From positions 620,001-684,000 of the forward strand of contig NZ_CP006911.1 in the NCBI RefSeq assembly GCF_001281385.1: a stretch of 64,000 bases of DNA, read 5' to 3'. The translations under genes and the position numbers were made by a program. The DNA comes from Candidatus Pseudothioglobus singularis PS1. GTDB taxonomy: Bacteria > Pseudomonadota > Gammaproteobacteria > PS1 > Pseudothioglobaceae. Positions 1 to 8,962 of this stretch are shown piece after piece. Under the pieces are notes generated by a model. It had not been told where the DNA came from, made no database searches, and saw nothing but the letters and a program-made list of their open reading frames with translations. Position 1 is the first letter of the stretch; each line of letters begins with the position of its first letter.

Positions 1-300
1 GATCCCGGCAAGCTTGATCGCTCTCCATGTGGAACAGGCTGCTCAGCGCGAATGGCAGTGCTTCATGCAAAAGGAGAGTTAATTAAAGGAGACCGCATGA
101 TAGGTCGCTCCATTCTCAATTCAAGGTTTGACTGTCAGATACTAGATGAAGTGCTCATTGGCAATCAAAATGCAATTATCCCATCTATAAGAGGGAGGGC
201 TTGGATTACTGGAACGCATCAACTGACAATTGATCCAGATGACCTTTTTCCAGAGGGTTACCGACTCAGCGATACCTGGCCCAAAAAACAGTCAATATAG
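1..300 (+). CDS. Proline racemase/hydroxyproline epimerase family, C-terminal part
   Basis: The reading frame is open from the first base, so the gene starts upstream and only its last 99 codons are present. The motif DRSPCGTG (Cys codon at 28-30) is the second catalytic cysteine motif of the proline racemase / 4-hydroxyproline 2-epimerase family. Dehydratase members of this family carry Thr at this position, so Cys favours a racemase or epimerase. The first catalytic Cys lies outside the window. Downstream FAD oxidoreductases could oxidise a D-amino acid product, which fits hydroxyproline or proline breakdown; that pathway link is inferred. Confidence 0.85.
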   Translation, partial: DPGKLDRSPCGTGCSARMAVLHAKGELIKGDRMIGRSILNSRFDCQILDEVLIGNQNAIIPSIRGRAWITGTHQLTIDPDDLFPEGYRLSDTWPKKQSI

Positions 301-376
301 ATATTTATTTTTGAAGATTTATCTAAAAACTAGTGTAAAAATAAATTTATAGTTAAAAATTATTTAAGGAGTATAA

Positions 377-1531
377 ATGCCTACAATTCATTGGTTAGGG
401 ACTGGTCTTTCAGCTATCCCAGGACTCAAAAAACTAATTGAGCATGGACATTCTGTCATTGTTTACAATCGAACAGTAGACAAGGCAATAGAAGCCTTGT
501 CAGGAGTGGATGGAGATTACCAGGTTGTTCCATTTTCAATTGAAGCAGTTAAAAAATACGCAAATGCTGGTGATGTAGTTGTTTCAATGCTGCCAGGCAA
601 CTTTCATGTGCCAGTTGCTGAACTCTGCATCTCTTTAGATGCACATTTCGTATCTAGCTCTTATATCTCAGATGAGATGAGAGACTTAAACAGCGCTGCC
701 ATAAAGAAGGGTTTATGCCTTGTAAACGAAGTTGGACTGGATCCAGGTATCGATCATAGTATGTCACACGCCTTAGTTGAAGAGTATAGAAATTCAAGCG
801 TATTTTCTAAAGAAAATAGCCATTCTTTTTTAAGTTATTGTGGCGGTCTGAGTGATGTTCCAAATGACTTTTGCTACAAGTTTAGTTGGTCACCTCTCGG
901 CGTTCTTAAGGCATTAATGTCAACCTCTGTGAGTATCCGAAATAGTGAAGTTTATACTGTAACCAAGCCATGGGAGTCCGTAGAGATTTATCCACTCCCA
1001 ATGCCATGGGGCGAGGATGAATTTGAGGTGTATCCTAATCGTGATTCACGTCCTTTTATAGAGCAATACCAAATGGATGATGACCTCAAAATTGAGCAAT
1101 TCGTCAGAGGAACTCTCAGATATAAGGGTTGGAAGAGTGCATGGAGTAATATTTTTTCAGAGGTAGACTCACTCAATAGTGCAGATTCAGAAGCTAGGCT
1201 TAAAGAGATTAGTGATGATTTATGGAGCAATTACTCTTACAAAGAAGATGAAGTTGATCGGGTCATTTTGACTGTTGAGCTCAAGGTTAAAAATGACTCT
1301 AAGGTTGTTTGGCACAAGCAATTTTTGCTAGACACACTTGGTAACTCAATGGGTAGTGCAATGGCTCAACTCGTCTCATGCTCAGTAGCACTCGCTGTTG
1401 AAGCAGTTATGGGCAATGAAATTTCTGCTGGCGTGAGCGCAGCGCCTCATGATAGTAAACTCGTTGATAGATGGCTTAAACAAGCGGATGACATAAGTGA
1501 TCACTTTGTTTTAGTTGACCACTTGAATTAA
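377..1531 (+). CDS. Saccharopine dehydrogenase-like NAD(P)-binding protein
   Basis: A 384-residue soluble protein preceded by a strong ribosome site (AAGGAG at 366-371). The N-terminus has a Rossmann-type start (IHWLGTGLSAIPG, residues 4-16) followed by a basic NRT segment that could contact NADP. The segment NEVGLDPGIDH near residue 120 is typical of the saccharopine dehydrogenase / carboxynorspermidine synthase superfamily. It lies 76 bp after the racemase-family gene and 7 bp before an FAD oxidoreductase gene, so probably one operon. The exact substrate is not evident; lysine- or imino-acid-related oxidoreduction is the reasonable guess. Confidence 0.7.
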   Translation: MPTIHWLGTGLSAIPGLKKLIEHGHSVIVYNRTVDKAIEALSGVDGDYQVVPFSIEAVKKYANAGDVVVSMLPGNFHVPVAELCISLDAHFVSSSYISDEMRDLNSAAIKKGLCLVNEVGLDPGIDHSMSHALVEEYRNSSVFSKENSHSFLSYCGGLSDVPNDFCYKFSWSPLGVLKALMSTSVSIRNSEVYTVTKPWESVEIYPLPMPWGEDEFEVYPNRDSRPFIEQYQMDDDLKIEQFVRGTLRYKGWKSAWSNIFSEVDSLNSADSEARLKEISDDLWSNYSYKEDEVDRVILTVELKVKNDSKVVWHKQFLLDTLGNSMGSAMAQLVSCSVALAVEAVMGNEISAGVSAAPHDSKLVDRWLKQADDISDHFVLVDHLN

Positions 1532-1538
1532 TCATTGG

Positions 1539-2852
1539 GTGAGCCAGTTGAGCCTTAAATTTGATCATGAAACTAAGGGCTGGGCAGATTTAATACCCCG
1601 GAGAAATCCGCAGTCAAATTTAACCTCAAATATAGATACGAGATGGCTTGTGATTGGTGCAGGTTTCACAGGTCTTTCGTGTGCAAGAAGATTGGCTGAA
1701 CTGAATCCAAGTGATAAGATTATTTTGCTTGAGGCTAGAGAGATTGGCCAAAGCGCATCTGGAAGAAACTCAGGATACGCAGTAGCGCATAGTCATTTTT
1801 CTGGGAGATATCAAAAGGATCAACTTGGACAATATAAAAGGATTGACCGTATCAATCAAGCGGGCCTTGAATCTCTTAGCGCCGTCATAAATGAAAACCA
1901 TATTAATTGTGACTTTAAGGAGTCTGGTATATACCATATGGCTGCTGACGAAAGTTCATTCTTAGAATGCGATTATTTTGTTGATTACCTAGAGAAAAGG
2001 GAGATTAAACATGAGCCACTTTCTCAGGAACAAAGTCATCTAAAGCTGGGAACAAATTGGTATCAAAAGGGTGTTAAGGTCATGAATGGCGCTTTGGTTC
2101 AGCCAGCGCAACTTGTTTTTGGTCTTGCTGACAAGCTTCCCAAAAATGTTGAGCTTTATGAGAATTCACCAGTCATCGATATCAGGAAAGGCAAAATTAA
2201 TACTTTGAGGACGCCAGAGTCAACGATTAGAGCTGAAAATGTAATTATGGCGTGTAATTATGAGCCTTTGGCAAGTGGTCAACAAAAACAAAGAGTCGTC
2301 GGCGTTACCCTCTCAGGAAGTATCACTAGGGTGCTGACTCAGGATGAAATTGAAACACTAGGTACTGAAACGTCATGGGGTGTCTTGTCTCTTCACAGCG
2401 GCGGTGCAACGGTTAGGCTGACTGATGATAAAAGGATTTCAATTAGGAACACTGCTGAATACAATAATCATCGCTTATTAAATAAAGGCCAACTAATGGC
2501 AAGACAAAAAATTCACCGTCAGTCATTTGATAATCGATTTCCAGATCTCAGCCACGTGCCATTTGAGCACTTATATTCGGGTGTTGAAGGAGTCACCGCT
2601 AATAAAACAAATATCTTTAAAAGGCTGTCTTCTAACCTCTATTTTGCTGGTTGCTATAATGGCTCTGGCATTACTAAGGGAACCGCTTTTGGACTAGCTA
2701 TTGCTGAACTTGCAAGTGGTAATGATCTCGAATTAGTGAGTGACTGTTTAGGGACTGAAGAAGCTAAATGGCTCCCTCCAAGACCTCTCTTAGATCTGGG
2801 AGCGTGGTACATCACAAAACAAAGATTTAGTGGGGTTGGAAAAGATCGTTAA
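1539..2852 (+). CDS. FAD-dependent amino acid/amine oxidoreductase (DAO family)
   Basis: A 437-residue protein read from a GTG codon. It has a dinucleotide-binding motif VIGAGFTGLSCARRLAE (about residues 38-54), then ASGRNSGYAV, the DAO/PuuB-like FAD contact. The C-terminal FAD segment GCYNGSGITKGTAFG is also present. The family oxidises free amines or D- and N-methyl amino acids, passing electrons to oxygen or quinones. It follows the saccharopine-dehydrogenase-like gene by 7 bp, and a second DAO-type gene faces it 10 bp downstream. The specific substrate (hydroxyproline, glutamylputrescine or sarcosine type) cannot be read from sequence. Confidence 0.8.
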   Translation: MSQLSLKFDHETKGWADLIPRRNPQSNLTSNIDTRWLVIGAGFTGLSCARRLAELNPSDKIILLEAREIGQSASGRNSGYAVAHSHFSGRYQKDQLGQYKRIDRINQAGLESLSAVINENHINCDFKESGIYHMAADESSFLECDYFVDYLEKREIKHEPLSQEQSHLKLGTNWYQKGVKVMNGALVQPAQLVFGLADKLPKNVELYENSPVIDIRKGKINTLRTPESTIRAENVIMACNYEPLASGQQKQRVVGVTLSGSITRVLTQDEIETLGTETSWGVLSLHSGGATVRLTDDKRISIRNTAEYNNHRLLNKGQLMARQKIHRQSFDNRFPDLSHVPFEHLYSGVEGVTANKTNIFKRLSSNLYFAGCYNGSGITKGTAFGLAIAELASGNDLELVSDCLGTEEAKWLPPRPLLDLGAWYITKQRFSGVGKDR

Positions 2853-2862
2853 AGACGAGGCA

Positions 2863-4116
2863 CTAAGCAAGATGGTTTAGTTTTGCTCCAAACTCAATAA
2901 AATTCCCTTTTAGCTTTCCAAACATCTCATTGTTACTATGAGTTGGTTTAATCGGTAAAGACTCCTCACTACCAGTTAAAAAACTCTCAATGATAGATTT
3001 ACCAAGGTAGGTTCCAGGGCCGATCCCCCTTCCTGAATATCCAAAAATTGAATATGCACCTTGACCAATTTTATAAATTTTTGGAATATGGTCATCTGTC
3101 ATCGCAATTTGACCGCCCCAGAAATAATCTAAGGAAATATTCTTTAGAGAAGGGAAAATAGATTGAGTTTTTCTTTTGGCCCATGATGAGTGAATTTTAG
3201 AAATATTAGGACCAAGGTTTCCAATACCACCAATGATGAAACGATTTTCATCATCTAGTCGGAAAGATGACATCACAGTGGCCGTATCCCAGCATCCTTC
3301 TTTATTCGTCAAAACACCCTCTAAAGAATCTTTGGATAGTGGTTTTGTTGCTGCTTGAAAATAATATACAGGTGTATATTTTGATGGGTCAATGCCTTTT
3401 ATATTTTGCTGGTAGGCGTTCGTTGCAATCAATAACATCTTGGATTGAATTGACCCACTCTCTGTTTGAATCTCCCAGAAATTGTCCTTGCGTTTAATTT
3501 TTGTTGCTAGGGATGCTTCAAAAATATTTGCCCCTTTAGATTGCGCCGCTCTAGCTAAACCCCGACAGTAGCTTAGTGGATTAATTGTGCCAGCTTTTTT
3601 ATTGAGTAGGGCGCCATGAAATTTAGATGAACCAATTCTTTTTTCTGCCTCTTTTTGATCTAAAAGTTCTAATTCTGCACCACGCTCAGTGAGCTGTTGA
3701 TAGCGATCTTGAATATCCTTAAAGCCCTTTTGAGAATGTGCACAGTGAAGGGTTCCATTTCTTTTGGCGCTGCAATTTATCTTATATTTGTCTATAAGTT
3801 CGAATACTAAATCTGGCGCTTTGGATAAAGCCTTGTTGAGTTTAATGCCTGAATCTTTTCCAAGGATACTCTCAACTTTTTTTGGAGGAAGCCATAACCC
3901 CGAGTTCACTAGACCAACATTTCTGCCTGAACCTCCAAACCCAATTTTGTTATCAATAAGCGTTACTGAAAGTCCGTTTTCAGCGGCAGATAAAGCAGCT
4001 GAACAGCCCGTGTAGCCGCCACCCACAATCGTTAAGTCAGAGACAACTGAGTCTTTTAGTTGCTCAAAACCTATATTTTCTTTTGAGCTATTTTCCCAAA
4101 GGTTATTTTGTAGCAT
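2863..4116 (-). CDS. FAD-dependent oxidoreductase (DAO family)
   Basis: A 417-residue protein convergent with the preceding DAO gene. It contains TIVGGGYTGCSAALSAAENG (FAD ADP-binding fold, about residues 29-48), FGGSGRNVGLVNSG, and a C-terminal GYSGRGIGPGTYLGK segment. It resembles gamma-glutamylputrescine oxidase/OrdL-type enzymes. It is distinct in sequence from the 1539-2852 protein, so this is not a recent duplication. A role in catabolism of an amine or D-amino acid is inferred from family and neighbours. Confidence 0.8.
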   Translation of the reverse strand: MLQNNLWENSSKENIGFEQLKDSVVSDLTIVGGGYTGCSAALSAAENGLSVTLIDNKIGFGGSGRNVGLVNSGLWLPPKKVESILGKDSGIKLNKALSKAPDLVFELIDKYKINCSAKRNGTLHCAHSQKGFKDIQDRYQQLTERGAELELLDQKEAEKRIGSSKFHGALLNKKAGTINPLSYCRGLARAAQSKGANIFEASLATKIKRKDNFWEIQTESGSIQSKMLLIATNAYQQNIKGIDPSKYTPVYYFQAATKPLSKDSLEGVLTNKEGCWDTATVMSSFRLDDENRFIIGGIGNLGPNISKIHSSWAKRKTQSIFPSLKNISLDYFWGGQIAMTDDHIPKIYKIGQGAYSIFGYSGRGIGPGTYLGKSIIESFLTGSEESLPIKPTHSNNEMFGKLKGNFIEFGAKLNHLA

Positions 4117-4155
4117 TAATAATTCGTTATCTATTCCTATGAATATAGTAAATAA

Positions 4156-4179
4156 AAAAGACGCCCTAAAGCGCCTTTT
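4156..4179 (-). terminator. Intrinsic terminator after the NTF2-like gene
   Basis: Arms AAAAGACGC (4156-4164) and GCGCCTTTT (4171-4179) pair with one mismatch around loop CCTAAA. On the minus strand the hairpin is followed by a run of T. It lies just downstream of the minus-strand gene ending at 4197. Confidence 0.65.
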
Positions 4180-4196
4180 CTTGAATTTATATCTCT

Positions 4197-4526
4197 TTAA
4201 GGAAGGAGTGTTGCACCTGTTTCCATCCTAATAACTTGCCCATCCTTGATTTGATGAAAGGCTAATACTGCCTCACGCGTTCCATCAGGAAAGCTCATGA
4301 CGCCATGAGTTACCATTGCCTCACTGCTTTCATAAAGGCAGCGTGAATCATGTGTAACAAAATCATCACTGTTCATCATAAATGTAAACATTTCCATGGA
4401 CTCTTCTTTATTCTTTTTTGAGTTATCTAGGTGCATAACAAATTGATAATCATCATGAAGTGTTGCAGCATATGCTTCCATATCATTGGCTTCTCTTGCT
4501 GCTTCTTGTGCTTTGTATACTGACAT
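4197..4526 (-). CDS. NTF2-like/SnoaL-type small protein
   Basis: A 109-residue soluble protein with a clear AAGGAG ribosome site ahead of its ATG. The N-terminal helix (AREANDMEAYAATLHDDYQF) and the pattern of a short helix pair followed by strands ending in a DGQVIRME segment look like the cone-shaped NTF2/SnoaL fold. That fold hosts small isomerases, cyclases or ligand carriers. No catalytic residue can be assigned. It is transcribed with the membrane protein gene just upstream (19 bp gap) and followed by a terminator. Confidence 0.6.
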   Translation of the reverse strand: MSVYKAQEAAREANDMEAYAATLHDDYQFVMHLDNSKKNKEESMEMFTFMMNSDDFVTHDSRCLYESSEAMVTHGVMSFPDGTREAVLAFHQIKDGQVIRMETGATLLP

Positions 4527-4545
4527 AATGTCTCCTTATAATTAA

Positions 4546-4935
4546 TTAAGATGTTACAAAATAAATAATAACTGCTATTAGAGGAATTAGAGGTCTAATC
4601 GCATTTTTTGGTTCATGATCAGCACCATCAAATGTTGACCAAACTTTTAATACAAGTCCCATATTAAAAATAAACGCAGAAAGAGTAAAAATTCCAACAC
4701 CAGCAACAAGTTCTTTTGCAGAGCTAAAGCCTCCAATTTGTAACATTGGCAAAGTTGCAATTAGCATTAAAACAAAGCCAAACATGAGGAACCCTGCTGG
4801 TTTAAATGCAAAGCCTGCTTGAGGCGAGTCCATTCGATTGGATTCTGCAAATTTCTGAGAATTAAATGAAAGCTGAATGGCAAAGAAACCGCCAAACAGA
4901 ATTAAAAAAACATGACAAAGAAGTGGAATACTCAT
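4546..4935 (-). CDS. Small integral membrane protein, unknown
   Basis: About 129 residues with four predicted membrane segments (IPLLCHVFLILFGGFFAIQ near the N-terminus, then AGFLMFGFVLMLIATLPML, LVAGVGIFTLSAFIFNMGLV, and a C-terminal PLIPLIAVIIYFVTS). An alternative ATG four codons earlier (4947) exists, but the GGGGGT it contains sits at ribosome-site distance from the 4935 ATG, so the inner start is preferred. I do not recognise the family. It is probably co-transcribed with the downstream NTF2-like gene. Confidence 0.55.
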   Translation of the reverse strand: MSIPLLCHVFLILFGGFFAIQLSFNSQKFAESNRMDSPQAGFAFKPAGFLMFGFVLMLIATLPMLQIGGFSSAKELVAGVGIFTLSAFIFNMGLVLKVWSTFDGADHEPKNAIRPLIPLIAVIIYFVTS

Positions 4936-5035
4936 AATGACCCCCATTAGTTATTTAAAAACTTGAGTAAAATCAAGCGGGTTAAGTATACTAAATTTTT
5001 TTCATATCGAGTTGAAATAAAACAATTTAAAAATT

Positions 5036-5386
5036 ATGGATATATTTGATATACAAAACCAACTGAAAGAGTTTGCTTCTGAAAGAGACTGGGAGCAGTT
5101 TCATACCCCTAAGAATATAGCTATGGCGCTGAGCGTTGAATCTTCAGAGCTTGTCGAGATTTTTCAATGGCTTAAACCTGAGGAGTCACAGCTACCTAAT
5201 AAAAAGCAGCTTGAATTAATTAATAGTGAGGTCGCTGATATCGCGATGTATTTACTTCGTTTTTGTGATTTATTAGATGTTAACTTAGAAAGGGCAATAG
5301 AGGAAAAATTAGTTAAAAATGCACAGAAGTATCCTGTGACTCTATCGAAGGGAAATGCAAAAAAATATAATCAGAGGGGTGATTAG
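5036..5386 (+). CDS. MazG-like nucleotide pyrophosphohydrolase
   Basis: A 116-residue all-alpha protein of the MazG/dCTP pyrophosphatase (RS21-C6) superfamily. Metal-binding acidic residues are visible in the ESSELVEIFQW helix (about residues 34-44) and in EVADIAMYLLRFCDLLDVNL (about 63-82), the EExxE / ExxD pattern of the family. Members hydrolyse non-canonical or excess NTPs to NMP plus pyrophosphate, a nucleotide-pool cleaning role. It is a stand-alone gene, convergent with the next gene (0 bp gap). Confidence 0.85.
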   Translation: MDIFDIQNQLKEFASERDWEQFHTPKNIAMALSVESSELVEIFQWLKPEESQLPNKKQLELINSEVADIAMYLLRFCDLLDVNLERAIEEKLVKNAQKYPVTLSKGNAKKYNQRGD

Positions 5387-5854
5387 TTAAATCTCAACTT
5401 TAAAGCACTCATAGGGCTTACCTGATGACGGTTGCAAGTTAATGTAGTCATCCGCCAAAACCATGATCTGTTCTGAGTTTCTTTCGTTAAGGGTGAACTG
5501 CTCTTGCATATTAAAGTATTGGTCAAGCCATGGATGATTTCTATTGGTAACTTTAATTGAATCAATCATACTTACTAAATTTTGATCCTCAATCTCCCAG
5601 ACACCAGTCCCAAGAGCACTGTATACAACCTTTACTTTATTTTCTTCGATAGGAAAATCAACAATGAGTTCACCAAAGCTGTTCCATGTCCCATCTTTTT
5701 TATATCTAATCATCTCAAAGGCTGCATAACCTGGATAGAAGTCCTTACAAATCCAGTTACCAAGTATTTCAGTTTCATAGAAACGAGGAGACATAGCGGC
5801 GTTTGAGGCCGATGTAAATAAGAATATAAATAATGTTGTAAATAAAGTTTTCAT
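5387..5854 (-). CDS. Secreted hypothetical protein
   Basis: A 155-residue protein with a typical signal peptide (TLFTTLFIFLFTSASNA, cleavage near residue 19). The mature part contains ILGNWICKDFYPGYAAFEMI and a beta-rich pattern (KKDGTWNSFGELIVDF), reminiscent of small lipocalin-like periplasmic proteins. Two cysteines (in NWICKD and at YECFKVEI) could form a disulfide linking N- and C-terminal ends. The family is not recognised. Confidence 0.55.
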   Translation of the reverse strand: MKTLFTTLFIFLFTSASNAAMSPRFYETEILGNWICKDFYPGYAAFEMIRYKKDGTWNSFGELIVDFPIEENKVKVVYSALGTGVWEIEDQNLVSMIDSIKVTNRNHPWLDQYFNMQEQFTLNERNSEQIMVLADDYINLQPSSGKPYECFKVEI

Positions 5855-5914
5855 AATCAGAGTTTAGTGTAAGTCAAACCGTAATTTGTGAATTATTAAT
5901 GTGTTTTGTGCGAA

Positions 5915-6115
5915 TTATTTCCTCTTTTGTAACTCATCTGCCAACTCTAAAATTTTTTCACTCACAGTTTTTTTAAAGACAAATGGAAAGACTGCATGAA
6001 TAATAGCAATGACAAATAGTCCAAATAAAACGAAGCTGTATTTACAGGCTGCAACAAAGTGTTGAAGGTAGGTCTCGCCAACTTCTTTTGGGTGCTTTGA
6101 AAAAATATTTAGCAT
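5915..6115 (-). CDS. Small membrane protein, DUF6356-like
   Basis: Sixty-six residues with an N-terminal amphipathic stretch (IFSKHPKEVGETYLQHF), one long membrane segment (YSFVLFGLFVIAIIHAVFPFVF) and a short charged C-terminal helix. The start HPxEVGETYxxH and the single TM followed by PFxF resemble the small DUF6356 family, sometimes labelled capsule biosynthesis protein without functional proof. Function unknown. Confidence 0.6.
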   Translation of the reverse strand: MLNIFSKHPKEVGETYLQHFVAACKYSFVLFGLFVIAIIHAVFPFVFKKTVSEKILELADELQKRK

Positions 6116-6250
6116 TTAAAATTCAATCATTAAATTAAGTCTTCAGTATATACACTTACTTCTGCTAAGGATTTTAAATTGTCTTGAGTGATTATACTAT
6201 TTGTAAGTTTTATGAGCTTAAGAAATCTTTTATGTCATTAGGAAATAACT

Positions 6251-6511
6251 ATGAAAAAAATAAAGTCGAATTATTCGTTAAAAGAGAAAGTTTTAATCAG
6301 TTTTTCTTTTTGGCCTACTCTGCTTATAGGAGTGGCATTGGGTATGGCGATTAGCCTTTTGTTGTTCAGCCAGAACTTTTCTATTTTTCAATTGATGCCA
6401 TTAATGAAGAACTCAATTATAGTTTTGGTAATATTGGGAGTCATAACGAGAGTTATCAGTCTTTATATTTGGAAAAAATATAATTGGAGCTTTAAGTCTG
6501 ATTTAAAGTAA
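6251..6511 (+). CDS. Small two-TM membrane protein, unknown
   Basis: Eighty-six residues with a basic N-terminus (MKKIKSNYSLKEK) and two membrane segments (FWPTLLIGVALGMAISLLLF and SIIVLVILGVITRVISLYIW), ending in a short basic tail. No family recognised. It stands alone between divergent promoters, and the AT-rich upstream region (6116-6250) could hold its promoter. Confidence 0.45.
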   Translation: MKKIKSNYSLKEKVLISFSFWPTLLIGVALGMAISLLLFSQNFSIFQLMPLMKNSIIVLVILGVITRVISLYIWKKYNWSFKSDLK

Positions 6512-6617
6512 CGAACAAAATACTTTCCTAAAAGGCTTTTAGTTTAATAATTTAGTGGAAGATTATTAAAATTTGATATGTTCACGTGTATATTATGCAA
6601 CTAGAAACTTCTAACAA

Positions 6618-7049
6618 TTGATTATGAAATTGAACAAAATATCGACTCTTTTTCTTTCTGCATTCCTGCCTTTAATTATGATGGGTTCAGCTCATGCAGA
6701 CTTTAACGATGGATGGGATGCCTATAGAAATGGTGACTTTAAAACAGCCTCTAAGGAATGGAAGCCACTTGCTGAAAAAGGGGATGCTAAGGCACAATCA
6801 AATCTAGGTATTTTGTATTTTAATGGTAAGGGAGTTCTTAAGGACTATTCCCAAGCAGTGAAGTGGCTTAAATTAGCTGCTGAACAAAATGAACCTGAGG
6901 CTCAATATATCTTAGGAAAAATTTATGCTGAGGGTGATGGGGTTATTAAATCATTCAAAAATGCAAAGTATTGGACCAAACTTGCCTATGAAAATAATTT
7001 CAACGGCGCTAAAGTAATTTGGGATGAGTATGAGCTCTGGAAGTACTAG
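6618..7049 (+). CDS. Sel1-repeat secreted protein
   Basis: A 143-residue protein with a signal peptide ending near SAHA|DFND. ATG codons at 6618 and 6624 are both possible. The mature part opens with DGWDAYRNGDFKTASKEWKP, then two Sel1 units (GDAKAQSNLGILYFNGKGV and NEPEAQYILGKIYAEGDGV) with SxxxAxYWxxLA helices. It closes with IWDEYELWKY, a tail shared with two other Sel1 proteins of the window (24706-25122 and 46101-46619). Sel1/TPR-like solenoids mediate protein-protein contacts; the partner is unknown. Confidence 0.8.
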   Translation: MIMKLNKISTLFLSAFLPLIMMGSAHADFNDGWDAYRNGDFKTASKEWKPLAEKGDAKAQSNLGILYFNGKGVLKDYSQAVKWLKLAAEQNEPEAQYILGKIYAEGDGVIKSFKNAKYWTKLAYENNFNGAKVIWDEYELWKY

Positions 7050-7106
7050 TCTCATTTTAAATTAAAGTCTTTTCTTACAAACAACAACTATATTTTTTTT
7101 TGCCTT

Positions 7107-7865
7107 TTATGTGAACAGGGTAAATAAATTAATCCCACTAAAAATTGTAACTAAAAGGCCCAAGGATAGAAATGGAATAAAGGCAGTTTCTATTTCTTTT
7201 TTTGAATATAGGTTATAAATTGCCGGTAACAAGGCTAGAACTGCAGCCAGAAAGATCGCCGTAATGCCTAGCTGAACCCCCAGAAGGCCACCAATAACCC
7301 CAACAATAGGCATGTCACCCTCACCGAGAGCTCTTTGATTTTCTAGTTCCTTGTTTTGAGTAATTTTTGCTTTGATGTTTTGAATGTAGAATGTAATGGC
7401 AAGCTCAAGCAGCACAAAACCACCGGTAAATAATAAGATATTGATGATGTCCCCCACTAGGATGGCCAGAATGACGACGATGATTAGGAGATAGTCTGGA
7501 ACAGCCCTGTACTTTAAGTCTATAAATGACAACACAATCAAGACGTAAAAAAGAGAGATGGTTATGATCATATCCCAGCCTATCCAAAAATTTGAATAGA
7601 GCATTAAGGTCACTGCTGCAGTAATAAGTTCAACAATAGGGTAGCTCTTAGATATTGAATCAGAGCAACTAGAGCATCTACCTTTTAAAAATAAATAAGA
7701 AAAAACAGGAATATTTTCATACCACTTGATTTTGTAGTTGCAATGAGGGCAGGCAGACCCTATGGGTTTAAGAAGCGATATACCTAGAGGAAGTCGATAG
7801 ATCAAAACATTTAAAAATGACCCAAATACCAATCCAACAAGGAAAACTATTAAAGATATTATCAT
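7107..7865 (-). CDS. pilD: Prepilin peptidase/N-methyltransferase (type IV)
   Basis: A 252-residue polytopic membrane enzyme of the A24 peptidase family. It has the cytoplasmic zinc-type tetracysteine loop (CPHC near residue 38 and CSSC near 63) and the two aspartates of the active site in SFIDLKYRAVPDY and GEGDMPIVGVIGG. It cleaves leader peptides of type IV prepilins at the inner membrane and methylates the new N-terminus. It is divergent from pilT with 68-80 bp between them and heads the pilus locus. Four of the six candidate substrates here have Ala rather than Gly before the cut site, so this enzyme probably tolerates Ala at -1. Confidence 0.95.
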   Translation of the reverse strand: MIISLIVFLVGLVFGSFLNVLIYRLPLGISLLKPIGSACPHCNYKIKWYENIPVFSYLFLKGRCSSCSDSISKSYPIVELITAAVTLMLYSNFWIGWDMIITISLFYVLIVLSFIDLKYRAVPDYLLIIVVILAILVGDIINILLFTGGFVLLELAITFYIQNIKAKITQNKELENQRALGEGDMPIVGVIGGLLGVQLGITAIFLAAVLALLPAIYNLYSKKEIETAFIPFLSLGLLVTIFSGINLFTLFT

Positions 7866-7945
7866 CTTTAATATTTTATCTTAGAAAGGTTTTTTTTAGT
7901 CCTATATAATGTTTTAATAAATAAAAAAATAATTTGAGGTGGGTT

Positions 7946-8959
7946 TTGAACGAGATCATAGGCAGATATATCGAAGAATATAAATTTTCTGATATTCATT
8001 TGAAGGAGAATCAGCCTGTCATGTTGCGCGTCAATGGTGAGATGATTACCCCCGAAGAGGATGTTATTTCTTCAGCTCAGCTTAGAGAGTTTGCTCATGA
8101 ATCGCTCACTGAGGATCAGTTAACTCATTTCTCAGAGGTTCGTGATGTGGATCTTGCAATAGAGGTTGGAGATTATCGTTTTCGTGTCAATTTTTTCTAT
8201 ACTTCGGATGGCCTCTCTGCAGTGTTAAGAAAAATTGAAACTAATATTCCTTCAATGGCAGATCTTAATCTTCCTCATGTTATGCAAGAAATTGTTGATA
8301 AACCCAATGGCTTGGTTCTTGTTACAGGGCCAACAGGATCCGGCAAGTCAACCTCTTTGGCCTCAATTATTGATGGAATTAATGCCACAAAGCAGGGTCA
8401 TATTCTTACGATTGAAGATCCCATTGAATATATTCACCATCCGAAGGAGTGCGCTATTTCTCAAAGGGAAGTTGGGAGGGATGCCAAATCTTTTGCGACC
8501 GCCCTTAAGGCATCTCTTCGTGAAGACCCTGATGTCATTCTGGTTGGAGAGCTTAGAGATCTTGAAACAGTTCAGCTTGCTATTACTGCTGCTGAAACTG
8601 GACACCTTGTCTTTGGCACGCTTCATACATCCGGAGCCCCTAATACCATTAACCGTCTTATTGATGTCTTTCCAGCGGCGCAGCAGGGCCAAGTCAGATC
8701 TCAGCTTGCGGAATCCCTAAGACTCGTTGTGACTCAGCAGCTTGTTAAGACTGCAGATGGGCAGGGACGCGTTGCCGCTTTTGAGATTATGGTCTGTAAT
8801 CATGCGGTCAGGAACTTGATACGAGAGGGTAAGATTTTCCAAATAAGTGGCATTATGCAAACTGCAAGAGGTGAAGGCATGGTCACTATGAATCACTCAG
8901 TTGAAGGCCTAGTTGCTTCTGGAAAAATTAACTACGAAGACGTTGAGTTAAGAGATTAA
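7946..8959 (+). CDS. pilT: Type IV pilus retraction ATPase
   Basis: About 337 residues. Two TTG codons can start it. The one at 7946 is preferred because GAGG (7936-7939) lies 6 nt upstream and the protein then begins MNEIIGRYIEEYKFSDIHL, matching PilT starts. A longer frame opens at TTG 7934. Walker A (GPTGSGKST), the Asp box (TIEDPIEYIH), Walker B (DVILVGELRD) and the His box (TAAETGHLVFGTLHT) are all intact. The C-terminal AVRNLIREGKIFQISGIM favours PilT over PilU. It powers pilus retraction and twitching. fimT follows after 3 bp. Confidence 0.93.
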   Translation: MNEIIGRYIEEYKFSDIHLKENQPVMLRVNGEMITPEEDVISSAQLREFAHESLTEDQLTHFSEVRDVDLAIEVGDYRFRVNFFYTSDGLSAVLRKIETNIPSMADLNLPHVMQEIVDKPNGLVLVTGPTGSGKSTSLASIIDGINATKQGHILTIEDPIEYIHHPKECAISQREVGRDAKSFATALKASLREDPDVILVGELRDLETVQLAITAAETGHLVFGTLHTSGAPNTINRLIDVFPAAQQGQVRSQLAESLRLVVTQQLVKTADGQGRVAAFEIMVCNHAVRNLIREGKIFQISGIMQTARGEGMVTMNHSVEGLVASGKINYEDVELRD

Positions 8960-8962
8960 TTA

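Noticed and set aside
8235-8720. Second protein inside pilT in another frame
   Set aside because: Leu/Ser-rich shadow of the conserved ATPase core, with no ribosome site and no recognisable motif.
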